Part shown: positions 26,301 through 36,650 of the stretch, one piece after another
Layout of the letters: each line of letters starts with the position of its first letter
Numbering within the stretch: the stretch's first letter is position 1
From: Xiphias gladius
Lineage: Eukaryota > Chordata > Actinopteri > Istiophoriformes > Xiphiidae
Reading direction: 5' to 3'
DNA: 64,000 nt
Assembly: GCF_016859285.1 (NCBI RefSeq)
Contig: NC_053418.1
Span: 19,245,329-19,309,328 of the forward strand
Notes under the pieces: model-generated
What the model was told of the DNA's origin: nothing
What the model saw: the letters and a program-made list of their open reading frames with translations, nothing else
Databases searched by the model: none
Made by a program: the position numbers and the translations under genes

Positions 26301-28104
26301 TACATCTAAAGAAAGCAGAAAAGAAACAAAAGCTGAGGGAGTCATTTAGTTTTACTAAATGCATGGCAACACAATTTGGCTTAAAATTCTTGTGTAAGCT
26401 TTCTGAGGTGGCACAAATCATACTGAAATGCACAACTTGGCTTAAAATAATAGCTACACACACAAACAACTACCCACATCCCAAAACCAAGCACTCAAAA
26501 TAAGAGACACGTAAAAGCAGAAGTAATCAAATACATATGAAACACAAAATAATCAGCCTTTCGTCAGTGGGGAAAATACTTTTGCCCACAGGGTGCAAAT
26601 GCCAATATCAACACACAACAGTACTATAGCTGCTCAGCCCTTCCTCACAGCAGCAACACAAAAAGAAGGCGCACACACACACACTAATAGGAAGGGAGTT
26701 GGCACTTGTCGACAACATAGGAATGAGATCAGGAAACATCTCTAATAGAGAGATTGTCAGAGAATGAAATTAAAGGAGCAGAAGAAGGTAGGAGGTTGTG
26801 AATCCAAATCCATACAACCACTGTAGTTATTTTAAGATGCGGTTACTGTCAAAACGTAACCTGACAATCTCTTTTTAGCCTCCTCCAATACTCTTATATT
26901 TCCAAAACACCAGAACAGGAAATGCTTTCTCTCTGGACCCCAGGATTAGTAGCCCTTCATCTGCTAATCACATATATTGATTATAATGGAGAATTATTGT
27001 AAGATGTTATTTGACGACTTCTGCTCCTGGCACAGTATTGGTCATGAGTCTTCTCACAAGCTTTCTAATATGAAATATGTTTGTACTGCACTTCCCATGG
27101 CTCTTCCTTCCTTTTCCTTTCTGTCCTTCTACACAATTAGCAGGGAACTGTGTAGCTCAAAATGGTAGCCTGCAGAACAAGCTTTGGGATAGATTACAAA
27201 CCACACACACAAGATAGGATTGAACGCACAGAGGAAAAACAACAACACAGACATGTTCAGTTTCAGTTTGCACCCCGAAAAACCAAAGCTATTCTTCCTC
27301 ACCTTGTATCCTGACCTGCCTGCTGGTGCAGTGAGGACATGGCAGCAGGGTAAACTCTTCAGCCTGGTGCATGGAGTAGTCTGTACTGGCAACTACAATG
27401 CGATCCCCTTGTTTCCAGGTCTGCTGCACTTCATCCTGCAGGTTTAGCACCACCTGGTCCAAAGCATCCACCTGGAAGCCTGAGATGGGGAAACCTGGAG
27501 GGACATAACATATCACTTCATTTTAAAGAAACATGAGGCACAGCATCACAACATAGAATGAAATTCTTGTGGTTTATTAATTGTCTTTAATAAATATGTG
27601 TCATACCTTATTTAGGCATTAAGGATAGCCATAATTTTAAACATGGACAGTCTGGATTTTTGGCATTGTTCGACAGTTTTTTCAATGGTAGCAATAGAAG
27701 ATCTTAAAAAGGCTTTCTACAAATAAATATAAAATATTCCCAATACATGGACTTCATAACAACTATAGGGAAATACTATTACTCCATCTATTCTTACTAC
27801 CCCCTCAAAGTAGTTTTTTTCCACTGAAGAGTAATTCAGCTCCTGGCTTCTGAATAGCTCAATAACCACTGAGAGATAGTGAAGCAAAGGTTCAATTCTT
27901 AATGGATGTCAGAAATATAATATTTGTCCAAAGCAGTTAATTCAGTTCAGTTATGGGCAATGTCAACCAAAATAATGATGCAGAGAAAGCAGAGTTATAG
28001 TAGGAAACCTCATTAAACATAATCATTTGACATCTACCTTTCACAGTGAAACTGAGTCACTGTCAAAATTTGCTTTAAATGGCGTGGGAGTGTATGGTGG
28101 CAAT

Positions 28105-28170
<66 letters not shown>

Positions 28171-31100
28171 CCAACCAACCAACCAACCAAACTCCCATCT
28201 GCCTTCAGACCATGTATTTGTCATAACAGTATGGTCACAAAAACACTGTCATACACACGCTCACAAGAATGTCTTTCATGTTCAGAAGATTGATCTGTAA
28301 AGCAGTTGGCATATGGTAAACCTCAGTCCTCACCCTGACTCCAGACCCTTTACCTCAAAGCTAGTGAAACTTGTCCATTCTACCCAGACAGCTTCCACAA
28401 TACTGGCCCCTGTTATTGTGAATAACTACAGACATAGACGACCTACACAAAATGACAGAGGACACATACTAAACACTAAAATAAATGGCCAATCATTATA
28501 TTTTAATAGCTGTCAACACTGAACCATATACAGTAAATTACTACCATAATAAGCTGTTTCTCACCGTTCTTCCATTCGCTGTAGGCGCTGACCGAGAAGC
28601 CCACTCCATCTACAGTGGTGAAGTTGCGTCTTGCCAGAGCTCTACCTCCTGTGTCGTGGTTTTCATGTTCCCTAACGTCCTCTGAGCATGACACGTTGCC
28701 GCCATCTACCACAGAGACCAAAGCCCAAGCCTGTCTGAAAAGACGAGGGGAGTGAAGTGAAAAGTGGGGGAGAGACAGAAAGGAGCGGGAGTCATTTTCA
28801 GACATAGAGTAGTTTCACACATCCATATCAAAGAAAAATGAAGGATCAAGTTCTGGACCTCAGTTTTCAATGGACTTTCTTTGGATGATGAAGATAACCT
28901 TGAAGTGTAGCTAAAAGTTACACATAGTTACTCATTACTGATTCATTATTATGTCACTTGTTGCTCACATTTGGACATTCAAACACCCACACAATCACAA
29001 ATATTAGTGTTTTAATCCTTTTATAGGCTCACTGAGAAGATAATAGTACTTCATATACAGTAGCCTAATTAATCATGGCTCTGCAGCTTTATTTAAAATG
29101 CTATTAATGAGAAAATAACTTTGCACCAAACATAAACCATTATATGTGACAGAAAACAGAAAATGCGACAGCTAGTCACATAAAGGGTGTGACCTGGAAT
29201 GGAGTAATAAAATTTCTGTGTTTGAGTGAGGCATCAGGGTGAAAATGCGTCCATCGCACACACAAACCTCTTCCACTGAGACTATATATACTACAAATCA
29301 TAAGAGGCAAGGTATCTGAAAATGGGATTAAAGTAGTCACTAGTGTAATGCCCTGGAGGCAGGACAAATGCCTGTGATGAGCCTGAAGCAGGTTAGTAGT
29401 TGAAAGAGGAGCAGGCAATTGAGTGTCATGTAATAATAAAAAGACGGTGAGAGGAGGAAACCTAAAGGATATCAGAAAAGTCGAGGGATTATTAAAATGA
29501 GGACAGAAGATTTCAGGAGGGTTGTTCATATGGCTCAGAGGAATAATGGGTGCACCTGCCACGTCCAAAAATTAATTTTTTTCTACTTTTGATACAAGTC
29601 CTCCCTTCTCACTCCATTGCACAGCATCTTATAAAAGCAGAAATGTCAAAGAAATATTTTCAACTGAGATAACAATGAGTAAATAAGAAGGAGAGGCTGA
29701 AATTATTTGAGCAGAGGAGCCTGAGGGTGTGGATGGCAACAGGGATTGGTCATGTTTTTAAGGGCGTATCACCTAAAACAAGACTGTGTACTAAGACTAG
29801 AAGCTCTAAATGTTTCATATCATGCCCTTATGTTCTTAAGAATGAACTCTTGCTTTTTTTGTTGTCCAGCATTAGCTGAATGAGTCCAAACAAGCTTAAA
29901 GCCTTTCTGGTATTTATGGATTCAATAATATTTTAAAACCAGTGTTCTAAACTATGACCTTACCTTTAATCTCTTAATCAGCAAAAACTCACCCTGTCCA
30001 ACATGACATTCTCCCAGAATTTACCCATTCACAAGCCTATTTTTAAAGCAATGGAAACATATCTGGCCAGGCAGCTCTACATTCGGATAGACTGGAGGAA
30101 AGTTAGTATGCAGAAGTCACCTGTTTCCAATAAGTCACTGCTTGGTCAGCTCCAAATACAGTAAACAGTGCCAGAGGCAATTTCCCAAATTCACCTTTAC
30201 ATTTACCTCTCTAGCTCTATTTCATCAGGTACTGTGATGTATGTACAATAAAAGCCTGCAACTCGTGGCACATTTGAATACCATACAAAAGTAGTAAAAC
30301 GCTCATTCTACTCCTTAGAAAACCATCTTTGGAATATTTAAAATAACAAAAAATAAACCATGTACACCAGAGTGACTTCATATTCCCAATGTTTACCTAC
30401 AATATCTCCCTGAATATTAGCCAGTTTCTGATGCTATTAAGTCCAACATGCCTCTGTATTAATATCTGTCTCTGGCATAATCATAATCAAAAAACATATT
30501 TTTTTGTCGATGAAAGCGCCTCTGTACCATATCACTGTGCTCCCCACTGATACATGAACAGGATCCTTCTGGAGATCCACCCTTTTCTGTCATTTCACCC
30601 CTAGTGTGTGGCTTTCTGTGGGTTTTCCTGTTGGGGAAAATCAATAATTTTTTTGTCCTAAGGCTGCTAATATGCAGCCTGTGCAAGTGCGTGCTTTATA
30701 AATTAAACAGAGATGAGTCCAATAGTTAGAGGCACACAAAGGAAATAAGAGAGTGTGGTTGTTTCACTTTTTCCTTTTGCCACATCCTTGATATGATGTT
30801 CATCAGCGTTTTAACAACCTGTTTTTAAACCCGATTGTTTGACCGGAAATGATAAATGTCCGGAGGCCAGAGGTGAATTCACTACAGACCTGCATGAACA
30901 TGTGTTTGTATGTGTGTGTGTGAGTGCTCTCACAAGATGCAAAGATGAAAGACAGAGAGGTCAACAGGCACAAGGTGGGAGCCAACAGATTCATGTATCT
31001 GTGCTGGGAAGGATGGTTGAAGCCACTAAGACCAACCTATAGAAATTTGAAGGTACTTTGGGTAATTTGGTAATTTGAGGAGACAAGGGTTTTTTAGGGC

Positions 31101-33763
31101 TCCCAGGAGTTACAGCACTGATGCGAAATATTTTTAAAAATGTTGAAAAAAGAAGAACCACAATTGTTTCCCAAGTATGTTCCAGCAACAGTCCCTGCTG
31201 TTTCATGTCATAAATTGATCCACACCATCATTATGCTCAGTCCAATAGGTTATATGCCTTTACCCCCCAACTTTTTCAGCCTAAAATCACTCAACCTAAC
31301 ATAGTGTGACTTTAATGAGACATTAAACGGCATGCTGTCTCATAAATACATGCTATGTGTTTCCTCCTACCATAAGTAAATCCACAGAAAAGTAAGATAA
31401 AAATCTCCACTCCCATAAACGGTGAAAGGATTAGAAGAAAGTGCACACCGTTAACTTATTGCTGCACACGCATACAAGCACGGGCTTTATCGTCAGATCC
31501 ATTAAAACCACTGTGCTTTAGATTTGAAGGGATTTGTTCGAAGACCTTTGTGCTGCCTTGGCACCCACCCCCAGAGGCGAAATGTGACACTTGCGTAGAA
31601 TTTGGCTTTTCAGCCAACCAACGACCAAACCAGGACAAGCTACAAATAACTCAGAGTGAAATGCTGCATTTAGGATTTCCATTGAAAGAAACACTTTTGC
31701 TTACATGTTTGAGTAACAGTGGCCGAAGATCTAATGTCATGTAAAGCTAAAATCCAATTCTCTCAGTTCATGAGTTTAAAGAGTGTGTAAGCCCATGAGG
31801 ACAGGACTAAACTTTAAACCTATATCTAACTTTCAGTATCTGTTCTTTTGCAGGAATAAGAATGGACAAAAAAAAATCCCCTTGAATTGCCACATTTTGC
31901 ACAAATCCTGGAAACTCTCTAACCATAGCCCCATTATCCGGTACATGTGTCCTTTCCTGGCAAAACACGATAGTGCGGAAACATGGGAAAACAGGAAGAG
32001 GAATAACTAAGGAACGATTCAAGGGAAGATCCCAAATGAAAAGAAAGATATGTGAAAGAGGATAATTTTCCAGGGAGGATGGACGTGGAACAAAATGATG
32101 GTATTGTCACTCCAAGTACTGAGGCTTCAAAGGTGAGAGGCCTTACTTCGGTGGTTGAACGAAAACACATTAACCTTCTTTAGCAGCCCCAGGAGACCAA
32201 GAACAAGCAAAATACTCCCAAAAACTTGCAGACACAACACACCATGGAGAACCAATACAAACTTGATTTTCATTTGTAGTCGATTTGAAAAATACAGAAT
32301 TTACAGGTCTTTAAGACATCTCTTATATTCATGAATTGGCAATAATACCTGTATTTGAGATCATAGACAAAGCTGCTGCCGAGCTTCTCTTCAATGGTCT
32401 TCTTGGTTTCATCTAAAAGACTTTTGACGGCCGAGTCTCCTACAGCCAGAGTGACAATGCGGCCTGCCGGCAGGGACCGAAGAAGGTGGGTCAGTCGACG
32501 ACTGTCGTTACGGGACTCATGTGTGTCATAGCGTTCAGACAACAGTACAGCAGCTGTGTCCTGGTCCACCACACGCAGGTTGATGCCTCGGCTGAAGTTC
32601 CTTTGAAACGCATGACCTCCTGTGGCCAGCCCGGAGGCGGGAATGCTTTGGGTCAGCAGAGACCAGGAAACTCTCTCAGTACCATGTAGCTCCAGAGTTC
32701 CACCACCCCGAACACCAATGAACTTGCGGCCCAGGCCAGGAACCTCAGGATCCGCCTTGTTGTCGGAACGGCCCACAAGGGCAATGGTGGCACGAGAACG
32801 GTAGCGACATTTGGGTGCACCGATGTGAAGGGCTCCACCTTCTTCTATGAGGATATGGCGTGTTCTCAAGGTTATGTTTTTGGAGCCATCAGCACTGTCT
32901 GCAAAAACTACCCGACCTGTGAGAAGTCAGAGGAAGATAAACATGAGTTCTTGCCTGCTGTATGTTACACCCAGAAATCAATAAATTGAATTTGATATGC
33001 ATGTCACTTATCATATCTAATAAATTTATATACATCAATGTTATACTTTTCAAATTACTGCTTAATGAATCATCGACCTTCAATTGTTTACCTCCTGACT
33101 GTATGGTTAGTGAATAGAAGGTAGCAGAAGAATCCAATCTAAACAAATGTCCCCTCCTGACAACAACAGCCTTCTCTGGTTGGTGGCCTGGATTCCAGCC
33201 ACTAAGGGATAGGTTGTGGTCCGGACAGTTCTCTGTAAACATAACTAATTTGTAACAAATCAGAAAATCTCCTACTTTCCATTAGATAGGAATGTCAGCA
33301 ATCAGCGACATCAGCGATGGTGTATACAACAGGGAACAAGTCTAGAAGCCACGGGTTACGCAAAGACATTATATATACACATAGAGAAAAAAATCAAAAT
33401 CACTTGAATCACTAATTTGCAGTACTGACCGTCTAACACATCTCCACTTGTGAGACTAAGAATAAGGATAAGCGTGAGGAACAAAGCACCCATCGACACT
33501 CCAAAGCAGATCAGTGTGTTCTTTCTTTGCTGGAGGCTCTGAGCACGCTCCCTGCGCTGGTTCTCCTCTGAGAGGTTGGAAGTGGCTAGTTGCTCCGGCA
33601 GCACGCCACAAGGTTTTAGCGGTAGAGGCGGTGGAGCTTTGGCAGGTGGCGGCGAGCGGACTGGAGCCACTCGCCCGGGGACATAACCTGGGGACCTCTG
33701 GTGGTTGCCGTGCGGTGGAGCCACAAAGACGGGGAAGTGACTAGGGCCATCACTCGTCGGCAT
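12493..33763 (-). CDS. cemip2: cell surface hyaluronidase CEMIP2 (TMEM2)
   Basis: Type II membrane enzyme that cleaves extracellular high-molecular-weight hyaluronan; zebrafish mutants have heart and vessel defects (known for the family). Coding exons in transcript order: 33763-33430, 33232-33092, 32916-32349, 28734-28565, 27494-27303, 26173-26004, 24623-24411, 23737-23532, 22419-22350, 21709-21581, 21062-20974, 19391-19260, 18725-18690, 18379-18340, 17741-17683, 16446-16269, 15127-14912, 14803-14592, 14278-14096, 13748-13529, 13443-13342, 13233-13088, 12888-12782, 12692-12493. All introns are GT-AG, phases agree, and the total of 4113 nt gives 1370 aa (human 1383). Layout: Pro-rich cytoplasmic tail, transmembrane segment 82-104, G8-like region about 115-245, GG domain about 250-345, parallel beta-helix region in the middle, second GG-like domain after about 1185. 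Residues 17741-17683 and the C-terminus diverge most from human. Gene-level identity is very secure; a few exon edges are less so. Confidence 0.95.
13910..14039. repeat. long (TG)n/(CG TG)n microsatellite in a cemip2 intron
   Basis: About 130 nt of near-perfect purine-pyrimidine alternation: TG units, with TGCGTGCG and GCGCGC blocks near the right end. It fills more than a third of the 347-nt intron between the exons at 14278-14096 and 13748-13529, beginning about 57 nt after the donor. In the transcript it reads (CA)n. Confidence 0.97.
15621..15638 (+). promoter_or_regulatory. CTCF-like motif
   Basis: ACCACTAGAGGGCACCAG resembles the core CTCF consensus (CCAnnAGnGGGC). It lies in the cemip2 intron between the exons at 16446-16269 and 15127-14912. 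Binding is not shown by sequence alone. Confidence 0.5.
17683..17741 (-). CDS. cemip2: cemip2 short divergent exon (20 residues)
   Basis: Placed by phase logic. The preceding exon (18379-18340) ends in phase 0 and the following one (16446-16269) needs two bases carried in. This 59-nt segment fits exactly, with TTTTGAG as acceptor and GACAG|GTAAAC as donor. It encodes [20 protein letters not shown], joining on to [13 protein letters not shown]. The human protein, as I remember it, has about 39 residues between the equivalent anchors, so this loop is about half as long. The acceptor pyrimidine tract is weak, making this the least secure cemip2 exon. Confidence 0.72.
19260..19391 (-). CDS. cemip2: cemip2 exon with TG-T acceptor tract
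   Basis: A 132-nt exon encoding roughly residues 761-805 ([20 protein letters not shown] ... [15 protein letters not shown]), part of the beta-helix region. Donor CTGG|GTGAGT. The acceptor lies about 40 nt past a (TG)13 run, separated by a T-rich tract. Both ends are phase 2, so skipping the exon would keep the reading frame. See the finding on this acceptor. Confidence 0.92.
19430..19456. repeat. (CA)13 microsatellite at a cemip2 acceptor
   Basis: Plus-strand (CA)n, therefore (UG)n in the cemip2 transcript. It is followed in transcript order by a T-rich tract and the acceptor at 19392. Confidence 0.95.
20318..20389. repeat. (CA)n microsatellite
   Basis: About 36 CA units inside the cemip2 intron between the exons at 21062-20974 and 19391-19260. 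The small open frame over it is an artefact. Confidence 0.97.
25215..25329. repeat. (CA)n microsatellite and poly-A tract
   Basis: CA units with CG interruptions at 25215-25256, then a 25-nt A-run at 25304-25328. Both lie in the cemip2 intron between the exons at 26173-26004 and 24623-24411. Confidence 0.93.
28107..28190. repeat. (CA)n followed by (CAAC)n
   Basis: About 31 CA units end at 28168 and pass into five CCAA units. This change of period is typical of microsatellite evolution. Intronic in cemip2. Confidence 0.96.
32349..32916 (-). CDS. cemip2: cemip2 exon with G8 end and catalytic GG domain
   Basis: The largest coding exon (568 nt, residues 159-348). It begins in the G8-like region ([18 protein letters not shown]) and runs through [17 protein letters not shown] into the GG domain. 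Arg268, Asp276 and Asp289 in [13 protein letters not shown] and SERYDTH keep the same spacing as Arg265, Asp273 and Asp286 of the mammalian protein, the positions reported as needed for hyaluronidase activity. All three are present, so the sequence supports an active enzyme. Acceptor TTCTCACAG, donor TACAG|GTATTA, phase 2. Confidence 0.94.
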
Positions 33764-33781
33764 GGTATACGTGTCTGCTAC
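33430..33781 (-). CDS. cemip2: cemip2 first coding exon: cytoplasmic tail and membrane anchor
   Basis: The acceptor is TTTCTCCTCTCAG just right of 33781, leaving 18 nt of 5' UTR before the ATG at 33763. The exon encodes residues 1-111: a proline-rich cytosolic tail ([15 protein letters not shown]), a charged juxtamembrane stretch ending QQRKN, then a hydrophobic helix at about 82-104 ([20 protein letters not shown]). Basic residues before the helix and none just after fit a type II orientation (N-terminus in the cytosol, catalytic part outside). The donor is GACG|GTCAGT, phase 1. The next exon begins [17 protein letters not shown], a strong match to the start of the CEMIP2 ectodomain. Confidence 0.95.
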
Positions 33782-34911
33782 CTGAGAGGAGAAAAATGGA
33801 GAAAGAGTTAAAGAGGCAAGACATACAAAACATATTCACAATGTGGACTGAAACAATGGGAGTACTGAGGAATGACTGGAACCACTGTCAAAATGCTTAA
33901 GACTTCTTGTTTCAATTAGATGTTGATCCAACATCTGTTACATCCAATTCTGTATTGATTCATATTAAAAAAAAAAAAAGTGACTTTGATGGGAATCTGT
34001 AAAACAGATTATTTTCAAATCGAAGTCACTGGATTTATGTTTATCTGTTAAGAATTTGTCGTAAAACAAAACTGACTTAAACATTTATATTTTCTTGTAA
34101 AGACTGCTCAGTTGTAAGCACAACTGTACAATAAGACAGAAGTTGTTAAAGTAGCAAAGTGTTAAGGGATGACACAAGAGAGTGAATGAAAAAGAGTTCA
34201 AACAGAACAGGTCAAAGAGGAGGAAGAAGACACTAAAAGAGCACATAAAATGAGAGTTCAAACAGTAGGAGGTGAAGGAAGAAAAGGGCTGATTATGGGG
34301 AAACAAGCAATAAGCCACCAAGCCTCTCACTCATGGATCTCCAGGTAAAGATCCTAGGAGCGGGTCTTAAAAAAACTATAAATCTTTTCCTCCAAACAGT
34401 CAACCTATCCCCTGGCTGATTTGGCTTGAACAGAGTGAATAATGGATCATAACATTCCTCAGACTATGTTAACACAGCCAAAACAGATGGCACCAATTAC
34501 AGTAGGGAAGGAGGAGTGTGCTCCAGCTTGAGCCTGTGCGGCCTTTATTTCACACAAATGGAGAGCCTAGCACAAAGTGAACCTGCGCACACAAGCAAAC
34601 AGGACTAGGGGAAATGACACTGCAGAAAAAAGGGCTTCAACGGCACTTTTTTCTTTAACACAAACACTGTGAACACTGCAATGACATCACCACATGCTTC
34701 TATAGGTCTTCATAAACAAAACGTCAGCAAGTTCAAGTTTTCAAACATCAGAGTCAGGACATATGACTAGAAGAATTACCAAGTCTCTTTTAAGAGGGTG
34801 TTAAAAGCGCAAAACTGCAACACCTGTCCAAGACAGGCTCAGTCAAACCAAAGACACCCTGAAAGTGAGGACTTTTGGCTTTTTAAATCATCCGAGGGTC
34901 TATCAGTACTT

Positions 34912-34923
34912 CACACACACACA

Positions 34924-34958
<35 letters not shown>

Positions 34959-34981
34959 GCACCTGCCAACCCACAGACACA
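34912..34981. repeat. (CA)n/(CG)n microsatellite in cemip2 intron 1
   Basis: CA units interrupted by CGCGCG, with an imperfect tail to about 34981. Confidence 0.92.
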
Positions 34982-36270
34982 CACATCCATTGTCTTGCCT
35001 TGCCGATTAGCCGTCATTTTAGCCGGAGCACAACAAAACCTCTTCAAGTCATAAACAAAGGAATGTACAATCAAGGACTGCAAGACAAGGGCTCAGTCAT
35101 GTATCTAGGCAACAATATAAGCTAGGCCTAACAGCAGCTGTCTCGCCCACTTCAACCTGAATGATCCCGTTACATTGTCTCTCTGGACCATTATCCGTAG
35201 CTGATAATTCTCTATCTAAATCTAAACTGGAATGTCGTCAACACAGGCATGCCTGACCACATTTTCTTTCGGACGTCCACGATCTCACAGTCTGTGCTCT
35301 GCGTTAGACGGGCTCATTGGGAGCCCTGTGATGGGATGATCGCCCAGGCATCGGTCTTTACAACCCTATCTCGGCCCGTGTTTTTATTCACATTCCTCGC
35401 CATAAAAGAGGCCAGGCTGCTCCTGCTCCCGTGCTACTGACTGACCTGTCAGAGCATGAAGGGGCTGTGTGGACGTACTCATTTTAGGGCTGTTCGCCGT
35501 CTGGGACTGACACTGATCACAAGCCTGCACGGCTCCTCGTGGACCGGGAACTCGCTCATTCCCTGCCTCTCAAATTTCCCCGATTTCAGAAGCCACTGTA
35601 TATCAAATAGGTGTGGGGAGAAAACACGCCATGACACACGCCTCGGCCGTAAAATCATCCTTTACTCTGGAAATTGACTGTGACGGTGAGTTAACAAACA
35701 GTAAACCATGTGTTTCCCATATTAAAACTGTAAGCGGAAACAGCACTGTCACAACTCTTACTACTACACTATCACACTTATAGTAAGCGTGGTAGTGCTC
35801 AGTGTGAGCTAGCCCACATTGAGCGATATCGTGGTTGAAGGTGTGTTAAATTGATAGATTTCACGGCTTCTTATGATTTATGGGCCTTTTTTGGCCAAAG
35901 TGACTGCTTCCACACCACCTTTCCTCTCCATGAAGAAACGCTACTGCGTTTTTCTGAGGGCTTAGTGCTTAGTCTCTTACCGACGTATCACCCACCATAA
36001 AGGAGGAAGGTAGAGGATATCATATGGCATAATCTAGCAGGAAGTTAAGTTAGTAATATTAAAACAGATTTTTTGTTCCCATTACAGTGGATTTTCTCCC
36101 CGTTGACAGTTAAGGTATGGACGGGACACGTAGCAACACACCACTTGCAACTTTCAAACACTAGCTTGTACCCCATAAAAAAGCACTAATTGTCGCTTTT
36201 TTTTTTTTTAACAAGCCCACTGACCCTCAAGAAAAGCTTCTTCACAAGCCAAAACAGCTCAAAGACTCAC

Positions 36271-36460
36271 CCGGTGAGTCCTCTATCACCCCCAACAGCT
36301 GACAGGGAGATGCAGACACAATGCAGACGGTCGGACGTACGGCGAGGTCGTACCGTTGGTGAGACTGTCCTGCTCCACTCCGGCTCTGTCCATTCGCTCT
36401 CCGCCGAGCCGTTAAAAACGCCGACACGGTAACGGTGGTGGTGAGACGAATGAACAAGTT
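36271..36460 (-). promoter_or_regulatory. cemip2: cemip2 untranslated first exon and CpG-rich promoter
   Basis: A strong donor, CACCGG|GTGAGT, ends a putative 5' UTR exon at 36271. The sequence from here to about 36650 is CpG-rich against an AT-rich background, as expected for a vertebrate promoter. The right-hand edge of the exon (transcription start) cannot be fixed from sequence; 36460 is nominal. The intron from here to the first coding exon is about 2.5 kb. A 21-nt poly-T tract at 36520-36540 lies just upstream. Confidence 0.6.
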
Positions 36461-36519
36461 GTCACCCTCCTAAGTTTGCTTTCCGTGTCCCTTTTAATAT
36501 ACTTTTTCTTCACATGGTG

Positions 36520-36540
36520 TTTTTTTTTTTTTTTTTTTTT
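36520..36540. repeat. poly-T tract near the cemip2 promoter
   Basis: Twenty-one consecutive T residues, just upstream (in transcript sense) of the presumed cemip2 start region. Confidence 0.93.
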
Positions 36541-36650
36541 GTGCTGGTGGGCTGTCGTCCGACCGTCGTTCAGCCCCCAGTCCCACAGAGAGGAAAGCAG
36601 GCGCGGCTTGGGAGGGAGGAAGTGGTGATGCGTTCAAATGCTGTCGATAA

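Noticed and set aside
29176..29568. 130-residue minus-strand open frame
   Set aside because: It lies in a cemip2 intron, has low-complexity composition, no recognised motif and no flanking splice logic.
32486..32838. Plus- and minus-strand open frames over the catalytic cemip2 exon
   Set aside because: Shadows of the true cemip2 frame in this exon.
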